This document shows positions 57,899 to 64,000 of a stretch of DNA of 64,000 bases, piece after piece. Made by a program: the position numbers and the translations under genes. A model generated the notes under the pieces. The model worked only from the letters and a program-made list of their open reading frames with translations, searched no databases and was not told the origin of the DNA. This DNA comes from Furcasterigmium furcatum (lineage: Eukaryota; Ascomycota; Sordariomycetes; Glomerellales; Plectosphaerellaceae): positions 3,073,626-3,137,625 of the forward strand of contig BCIA01000002.1 of assembly GCA_001599815.1 (NCBI GenBank). Direction: 5' to 3'. Numbering within the stretch: the first letter of the stretch is position 1; each line of letters begins with the position of its first letter.

Positions 57899-59230
57899 AT
57901 GTCGAGCACCGGCCCCCCGGCATCCCGAGCCTGTGATCGATGCCACGCCCTCAAGGCGAGGTGCCTTTGGCTCCAGGGAAAAGATGCCTGCGACCGTTGC
58001 CTCCGCCTGGGCCAGTCGTGCTTCGTCCACCGACCGGCTCGGAGACCCGGCCGACGACCTCGAGCAACATCGCCATCACGCGTACTCTCGCCGCGTGCCA
58101 GAGACGCCGGGCCGCCAACTCATTCTATCCCGTCGATGCTGCAGCAATGGCCTCAAGTTCCAGCAGCACCGGGGTTGGTCAAGCAGATGTTCTCCTCGCA
58201 GGACTTCCTGCCCAGCTTCGTGGTCGTGCCGACCCTCGGCGAACAGCAGCGCCATGTCATCCTGTTCATGTACCTCTCACACAACGCCACCTTTGTCGAC
58301 GCCATGCTCGCCGTTGCCCTGGCCTGGCTGGCCGGGCCCGAAGAGGTCGAGCACTGCTACCACAGAGCGTCCTCCGCCCTGTCGACCCTCCGGTCCATGA
58401 GGGTCGAGGACCGGGAGGACGTTGCCACATGTCTCGCCCTGGGCGCGGCACTGCAGACCTTCGCCCTGAAGCACCGCGTCGAGGATATTCACTCCATAGC
58501 CCGCCACACCCTGGGACTGATCAAGCCCGCCTATGACCTGGCGAGGCAGAGCGAGCCAGACACCCACCGCTTCCTGACCTGCCTCATCAAGTCGGACCTG
58601 CTCAACTGCCTGCTCACCGGTCAACCCCCCTTGTTAAGATACAAGCCGCCTGCCTACGAAGACTATGTTGACGTGTATCTGGGGCTGTCCGCCACGCTCC
58701 TCCCGCTCATGCACGACATCTTCGAGCTAAGCCACGCCCTCTCCCACGCCGACGAAAGTGACGTCTTCAGCGTCCTGGATGCTGTCGAACGTGTCAGGGA
58801 GGAAGTCTCCGTGTGGCAGCCAACCGTCCCCCCGCGGTTCTCCGAGACGTACAACTCGACCGAAGTCGCCGTCATGCTGTGCCAGGCCCACGTCCTCCGG
58901 GCAACGGCCCTGCTGTCGATCCACCACCTGACCCATCCATACGGCACGCACGACGATGCCGGGCTGGTCTTGGCCGAGAGCATCCTGAACCAGCTCGAGC
59001 TGACCTACCTTGCTACTCAGACGGCCGTGAGGTCTACTGGTATCTCGTACGTGCTGGCTTGTCTTGAGCTGCGCAGCGAGGGAGCCAGAGCGCTGTGGCT
59101 GGACCGGGCGGACTACCTCACAGGAATCTCGTCGCAAGAACGAGACTACATGAAGAGCAAGATCACCAAATTCTGGACGATACGGGACGCAGGCCATCGG
59201 GAGTTGTATTTGTACAACTTGCACATATAA
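57899..59230 (+). CDS. Zn2Cys6 transcription factor
   Basis: A single-exon frame of 443 residues; the ATG at 57899 is used rather than an upstream in-frame TTG. The zinc cluster lies at the very N-terminus: Cys12, 15, 22, 31, 34 and 41 (CDRCHALKARC, then CDRCLRLGQSC). A basic Arg/Pro-rich linker (RRPGRRPRATSPSR) follows. The remaining ~350 residues are helical, including FVDAMLAVALAWLAG, TCLALGAALQTFALKHR and LLSIHHLTHPYG, and resemble small cluster-type regulators of fungal metabolism. It lies directly downstream of the permease in the same direction and ends 62 nt from the convergent SnoaL-like gene. It is a plausible local regulator of the amidase-permease locus, inferred from position only. 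Nuclear. Confidence 0.85.
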   Translation: MSSTGPPASRACDRCHALKARCLWLQGKDACDRCLRLGQSCFVHRPARRPGRRPRATSPSRVLSPRARDAGPPTHSIPSMLQQWPQVPAAPGLVKQMFSSQDFLPSFVVVPTLGEQQRHVILFMYLSHNATFVDAMLAVALAWLAGPEEVEHCYHRASSALSTLRSMRVEDREDVATCLALGAALQTFALKHRVEDIHSIARHTLGLIKPAYDLARQSEPDTHRFLTCLIKSDLLNCLLTGQPPLLRYKPPAYEDYVDVYLGLSATLLPLMHDIFELSHALSHADESDVFSVLDAVERVREEVSVWQPTVPPRFSETYNSTEVAVMLCQAHVLRATALLSIHHLTHPYGTHDDAGLVLAESILNQLELTYLATQTAVRSTGISYVLACLELRSEGARALWLDRADYLTGISSQERDYMKSKITKFWTIRDAGHRELYLYNLHI

Positions 59231-59292
59231 CAATACCCGGCTGGGACTGTCTGTTCGGTACCCTTCCCCCTATCAGGTCCGGCTGCCCCAGC

Positions 59293-59766
59293 CTAGGGCA
59301 GTGTCACGCCCAGCCGCCCGAAAGCCTTTCCGAATAGCTTGCCCATCTGATCCGTGCCCTTGCTGTCAGAGAACTCAAACAGGTGCTGGACCTTCTCGCC
59401 GCTCTCGTCCATGGTGAAGATGAAGACGTTCTCGCTCTTGAAGATCCACTCGTCCGGCGAGTCGTCGGCCATCACGGCCGGCGAGAAGGTGGCGGTGCCG
59501 TCCGTCCAGATGGTGACCTGGTTTGCGGCCTCGTTGGGCCAGATCTGTTTGATGTTGATGCCGAGGGCGGATACGACGTTCTTGAGGCCCGTGAAGCGCT
59601 GGATCAGGGCATCTCGGGACGCCGAGTCGCCGAAGCCGCTGGAAGCAGGGGCAATGGTGACGGTAAACGACTCTGTGGTGACTTTGGGGAACACGTCGGC
59701 GTCGACGCTGGAGATGCCGTTGAGATAGGCCTTGGCCGTCTTGATGAGGGTCTCTGCGGGAGCCAT
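59293..59766 (-). CDS. SnoaL/NTF2-like small protein
   Basis: A single-exon frame of 157 residues. The layout fits the NTF2-like cone fold: an N-terminal helix (APAETLIKTAKAYLNGISSVD), then FPKVTTESFTVTIAPASS, a helix with DALIQRFTGLKNVVSALG, then strands IKQIWPNEAANQVTIWTDGTA, WIFKSENVFIFTMDESGEKVQHLFEF and an ending FGKAFGRLGVTLP. This is common in uncharacterised fungal SnoaL-like proteins. Members can be enzymes (isomerases, cyclases) or simple ligand binders; no catalytic residue set is evident, so no reaction is assigned. No signal peptide. A TATA-like element lies about 105 nt upstream. The gene is convergent with the Zn2Cys6 gene. Confidence 0.8.
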   Translation of the reverse strand: MAPAETLIKTAKAYLNGISSVDADVFPKVTTESFTVTIAPASSGFGDSASRDALIQRFTGLKNVVSALGINIKQIWPNEAANQVTIWTDGTATFSPAVMADDSPDEWIFKSENVFIFTMDESGEKVQHLFEFSDSKGTDQMGKLFGKAFGRLGVTLP

Positions 59767-61004
59767 GCTGGATATCTGGGGATGGGCAGTAGCGAGAGCT
59801 TTAGATCTTGCGGTGGAATGAGTTGAAGAAGGCAGATCATGTCAGATGTGCTGCTGACCTCCGTGTTCATTTATAGGTTTCTTGGATGAGAGTGCCGGTG
59901 GACGAACAAGACCCCGGCCTGCACTGCAAGCTGACCACATGTAGAACTTACATGGATTCAGTTAGCTCGCCAGTCTGCCCCAGCCGTTGACCCTGGATTG
60001 GGCTGTCTAGTTGATTATTCGTATGATAGGGCTGAGCAGTTGCTGTACGTAGTTTAGGCTCAACACCGCTTCATTTTCAGGTGGGCGTGCTAAGTGAACG
60101 CAGTCAGCATGGTCGCTAATAGCGCCGGCCTTGTGAACCCTTCCTGTCGACATGTATCGTCGGATTGATGTGTGCATCTCATTCGAGATCCGCCCACGTC
60201 TGACATGCGTTGTGCTTACGTGGGACGACAACGGCCGTGGCAACGACACTTCAAGCGCAGCATTGATCCAACAGCAACCGTCGAAACACGCACGGCGCAC
60301 TTGGCACCCTGGAAACCCAAGGATATGTAAGCCTGTCGAGGACGCGTTTCCACAGTTCTGATGCCACCGGGGCGCATGCCTCCCCCAAAACGAGCCAAGC
60401 CTATGCTTCCTTCAGTTCCCAGGAGATCACGAGTCACCACTTGCATCACACAGCCGCGCGTTCCCAACACCTTGCTAGATCAGTCATGTCCATTGACAAG
60501 GCTATTTACCAGCCTGACACCCTCGGTGCGGCTGTCCCCTCGTCCCATCTTCCACAATGCATGGATGAACAACAGGCGGCCTCCTTTTCGTTCTCGAGGC
60601 CCTCCTCTATGCGTCGCCCTCCCTCCCCCTCCTTCAACTCATCGCAAAGACCACGCTGCAGGAGCCAGAAAGAGCACGGGCAAAATCCGTTTCGTCTCAT
60701 CGCCATACCAATGTCCTATTACACACCAAGAAGCGAGAGGGTGGACGTGGCTCCTCGCCATCGCCCCCGCAGGCTGCCAATATGCTGGACGGCCTCGCCG
60801 ATGACACGCCGTCCGCGCTCCTCGAATCCGTAAACGCCAAAAGCAAATCTTCATCAACTCGAGGTTCGTGACGCAGCCCTCTATAATCCAAATCAAAAAC
60901 GACGTGAGAAGCGCTCATGCTGCTATGGTTATTCCGTTCGAGGGGGGGCATTGTGTGCTGGGTATTTTCGTCATCTTCCAAAGCCGTCATCATCAGTCAG
61001 GCCC
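59767..61004. other. Intergenic region between the SnoaL-like gene and cla4
   Basis: 1.2 kb with SnoaL-like promoter on the left and cla4 3' flank on the right. Short open frames (for example 60361-60804 plus) have no motif. No gene is supported. Confidence 0.45.
59870..59875 (-). promoter_or_regulatory. TATA box of the SnoaL-like gene
   Basis: TATAAA on the minus strand in CCTATAAATG, roughly 105 nt upstream of the start codon at 59766. It is a clean match in otherwise mixed DNA and suggests a strongly regulated promoter. Confidence 0.55.
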
Positions 61005-63684
61005 TTATTTAGCATGCTTCTTCCACGCCAGAAGGTCGGCGAGGCTGCCGAGCGGACATCCGTGCTTGAGGAAGTCGTGCAGCAGCAGCTCCTCCGCCGA
61101 CGCGCGACTCTTGACGTCCACGCACAGGCACACCGAGAGGAAGGCCTTGAGCTCCTTGCTGAGCTTCTCGGGCTTCTTGAGGCGGGGCGTGCCGTTGGTC
61201 GCGATGAGGTAGAGCGCCTTGAGCGGTTCCTCGTTAAGGTACGGCGGCTCGGATTCGATCATCTCAATGGCCATGATGCCCAGTGACCAGATGTCCACCT
61301 TGGGACCGTACTCCTTCTGCTTGACGACCTCGGGAGCCATCCAGTAGGGCGTGCCGACCATCGTGGCGCGCTTCGACTTCGTCTCGGTAAGCTTGGCGCA
61401 GAAGCCGAAATCAGCTGCAGGGGGGTCAGCAAATGTGTCTTCATTAGGTACATGTCCGCGTTCAACTCACTAATCTTGACATTGCCGCGAGCGTCCAAGA
61501 GAACGTTGTCACTCTTGATATCTCGGTGGATGATGTTCTGGGAGTGGAGGTGCTGAAGACCACGGCAAGTCTGCAGCTCAGTCAGCATCTCATGTCAACA
61601 GTCTCAAAGTGCCAAACACGTACCTCCAGGCAAATGGTAGAGATCTGCTCCTCGGTGATGCTGGGGTTGTTATCAATCACATCCGTCAGGGCGCCACCCT
61701 CCATGTACTCCAAGACGAGCCAGAGTTCCGAGTTGTTGTTACGCAGGAAGGCATCCAGGAAGTTCACAATGTTGCGGTGCCTGCTGTCCTTCATCACCAT
61801 GATCTCGTTGACGATCAGTTCCTTCCTCGGCTGGTGGGCGAGATCCATCTGCTTGATGGCGACCTGGGCACGCAAGCCCTGGGACCGCAGCAGCTCGCGC
61901 GCGATGGGAGACGGTGCGGTCTCCTTGACCTTGGCGACATAGACGGATCCCGACGCGCCTTGTCCGATCTTCTTTTGCTTGGAGTAGGACAGGTTGGGAT
62001 CGTCTTTGCTGACCGCTTCCTTGAGCTTGGCCATGACCTCATTCTCGGACATTGTCGACATGCGCACGTCCTGCTTGCGCTCAGCAGCAGACGGCTTGGC
62101 GGTGAGAGCCGCCTCGGCAGCCTTGACGCCATCGGCCTGTTGGGCGGGCTGGGCCTTGTTGACGTTGAGAGGCTTGACAGGGGCGGGCAGGCGCGAAGGT
62201 GGCTGCTGCTGGCTGGGCCCGTTTGGCCTCTGAGCCTGACTGCCGTTGGGGTACCGCGGGGCACTGGAGGACTGGGGCTGATCCGGTCGAGGGGGTCGCT
62301 GCCCCTGGGAAGGATCGCGCATAGAACTCGAGCTGTTCTGGGAGGTCATGGGCGGTCTCTGAGAGCCCGCCGTGGGCGGTGGGGGAGCCGGACGCTGCGC
62401 ACGAAGCTGCTGGTTAGCCGCCTTGGGTGCCGGAGGAGCGGCCCTGGAGGGGTTGTATCTGTCAGCCGGAGGCGCAGAAGAGCCGCCGCCGCCACCGTAT
62501 CCGCCAAGCTCCTGCTGGGCCATGGGCACCTTGTTCTTGGGAATGGCAGCGTTGTAGGCGTCGAGGTCACGGCGGTTTGCCTCCTCAATCTCGCGTTCAC
62601 GCTGTCTCTGCGCCTCGAGCACCTTCTTACGCTCGTCCAGCTCACGCTGCTCGCGGTCGCGCTCCCTATCCCGGGCTTCCTGCTGCGCCTGCATCTGGCG
62701 TTGGATCTGTTGCTGCTGCTCGGATGCCGAGGGCTTCCTGGGCGTTCCTTGAGCGGGCACGGTGTTGTAGCTGGGTTGCCTTGAAGCTTGGGAGGGAGGC
62801 ATCGGCCGAGGCGGCGCGACGCCGGCACCGCCTCCGGTGTAGCCGAGCTGCTTGTTGCCCTGGCTTGAGGCGGGTGGCGTGGGAGTGAGGCTGGAATATT
62901 GCTGTGGTTGTTGCTGGCGCTTGGTGAGGTCAGAATAGAAATCCAGAACCTCGAAGACGGCCTGGGGGTTGCGCTCGTAATCCTCCTTGGTGATGGCGGA
63001 GGAGTTAAGAAGCTTGGACCACTCCGGAGGCAGGCCGACAAAGTCGCCAGTCTGGGGATCAAAGCCAACGTGAACGGCATGAGAGAAGTTGGTGGGGTTG
63101 CTGACGCCGCCCATGCCGGGGCAAGCACCATAGATCAGATCAATCCACTCGTAGAGATCATCGTCGCTCTTGACCCTGATCTGGAGGGTCTTGGTGTGAC
63201 CGTCATCCTCGCCAGGGCTGTTGGAAGACCCGCTGGGGTTCCGCTTAATCTCAAAGATTGTGCCCGCGGCCTCGACGCGGCCGACGTTGACGACATCCTT
63301 GAGGTAGAGGGTGTAAGCAACCTTGCCGCCCTCTTGCTTGTGGAAGTCGAGGGATTCCTTGCGGAGGACAAGGAGCCTCTGCTTCCAGGGGTTGATGAAG
63401 TTCTTGCTCTCCTTCACTTGCGCCCAGCCCTCTTTCCTGACGGCAAGGCCGCCCATGCCGTCGGTCTGGTTGGAGTTCTGGCGGGCGATGGGGAGGGATA
63501 TGGTAGACCCGGTGTATGTGGAGGTGGCAGTGCTCCTGATGGGGGAGATGGCCATGTTGGCCATGCTGCCAGGAAGGTTGGTGTTGGGCGTCAGGTTCAG
63601 GCGGGGTCGATCGGTCGGAGGACGAGGCGCCGGGCCTGGGTTCATGAACTGGCCGGACGAGTAGACGCTGCTGTTGTCAGCCAT
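61005..63684 (-). CDS. cla4: p21-activated kinase Cla4 (PH, CRIB and kinase domains)
   Basis: Exons 63684-61624, 61570-61471 and 61414-61005 encode 856 residues. Introns are 53 nt (GTACGT...CAG, GCTGAC) and 56 nt (GTGAGT...CAG). Domains: PH domain about 82-187 ([19 protein letters not shown] and [18 protein letters not shown]); CRIB motif about 194-212 ([16 protein letters not shown]), which binds Cdc42/Rac-GTP; a long Pro/Gln-rich linker with an Arg/Glu-rich coiled-coil-like part around 330-370; and a Ste20-type kinase domain from about 567 ([53 protein letters not shown]). PH plus CRIB is the Cla4 arrangement and separates it from Ste20. Family knowledge: it acts at the cell cortex in septin assembly, cytokinesis and polarity; Chm1 of rice blast is the same type. 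Confidence 0.95.
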
Positions 63685-64000
63685 GATCGATTGGCATCAG
63701 GGCGGTCAAGCCGCGCCCGTGAAAGGAGGTTGAGGTGCGGGCGAGCGAGCGAGCGAAAAGGGGGGAGAGGAGGGGGAAGTCTCAAGCTCGTGACAGGATG
63801 TAGGGGCGCGAGTACGGTCAAGGGGAAGGAATGAAATTCGTATCCCGAAGGCGTCCTGGAAAGACACATGCATGGATGGTCAGGAGGCGACGGCCACCGG
63901 CGGTCAGGTCAGGGTCAATCAACCGAAGCGCGCCTCTGAACCGGGGGCGCGAATCGAAATTAACCCCACTTGCAGCCTGACTGCATGTTGCATTCCCCCG
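63685..64000. other. Upstream region of cla4
   Basis: About 315 nt of leader and promoter. A GCGA tetranucleotide repeat at about 63740-63756 lies in the presumed 5' UTR. No other gene is seen before the window ends. Confidence 0.5.

Noticed and set aside
1..64000. tRNA, rRNA, transposon, CRISPR or secondary-metabolite core genes
   Set aside because: I looked for tRNA T-loops and paired arms, terminal repeats, transposase motifs, regular spacer arrays and PKS/NRPS motifs and saw none; a covariance-model and repeat search would be needed to be certain.

Overview
The window is nuclear DNA of a filamentous ascomycete (Pezizomycotina, most likely a sordariomycete). The evidence is short introns (about 50-90 nt) with CTAAC/CTGAC branch points, GC-rich coding sequence, an Mst11/NRC-1 type MAPKKK with SAM and Ras-association regions, a Snf5 with an extra C-terminal module, and Zn2Cys6 regulators. 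There are 21 intact protein genes and one decayed F-box gene. I saw no rRNA, tRNA, transposon, CRISPR array or virus-like sequence. The species cannot be fixed from sequence alone.

Layout. 0.7-9 kb: cohesion factor pds5 (+) and MAPKKK ste11 (-), tail to tail. 9-19 kb: a long ste11 upstream region, a GNAT acetyltransferase, prephenate dehydratase pha2 with two apparent GC-AG introns, and a sulfotransferase-family gene. 18.7-23 kb: mitoribosomal/recombination protein mhr1 and disaggregase hsp104, divergent. 23-27.6 kb: an unrecognised protein made of two tandem repeats, a putative fungal amidoligase, and a twice-frameshifted F-box gene. 27.6-40.5 kb: a 3.3-kb gene-poor stretch, RRM+PUF protein jsn1 with a tiny uORF, and the Rpd3S PHD subunit rco1. 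42.8-50.3 kb: EBP1-type protein and snf5 (divergent), a ubiquitin C-terminal hydrolase with Glu where the triad Asp is expected, and a gamma-glutamylcyclotransferase-like protein. 50.5-59.8 kb: a Zn2Cys6 regulator, an amidase and an allantoate-type MFS permease (divergent, two GATA sites between them), a second Zn2Cys6 regulator and a SnoaL/NTF2-like protein. 61-63.7 kb: PAK kinase cla4.

How the genes work together. Most are conserved housekeeping genes: chromatin and cohesion (pds5, rco1, snf5), signalling (ste11, cla4), proteostasis (hsp104, UCH), translation and RNA (mhr1, EBP1, jsn1) and phenylalanine synthesis (pha2). The accessory parts are the amidoligase/repeat-protein/F-box block and the amidase-permease-regulator block, which looks like a small nitrogen-scavenging locus. 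Exon boundaries come from splice signals, reading-frame closure and remembered family conservation, not from transcript data.
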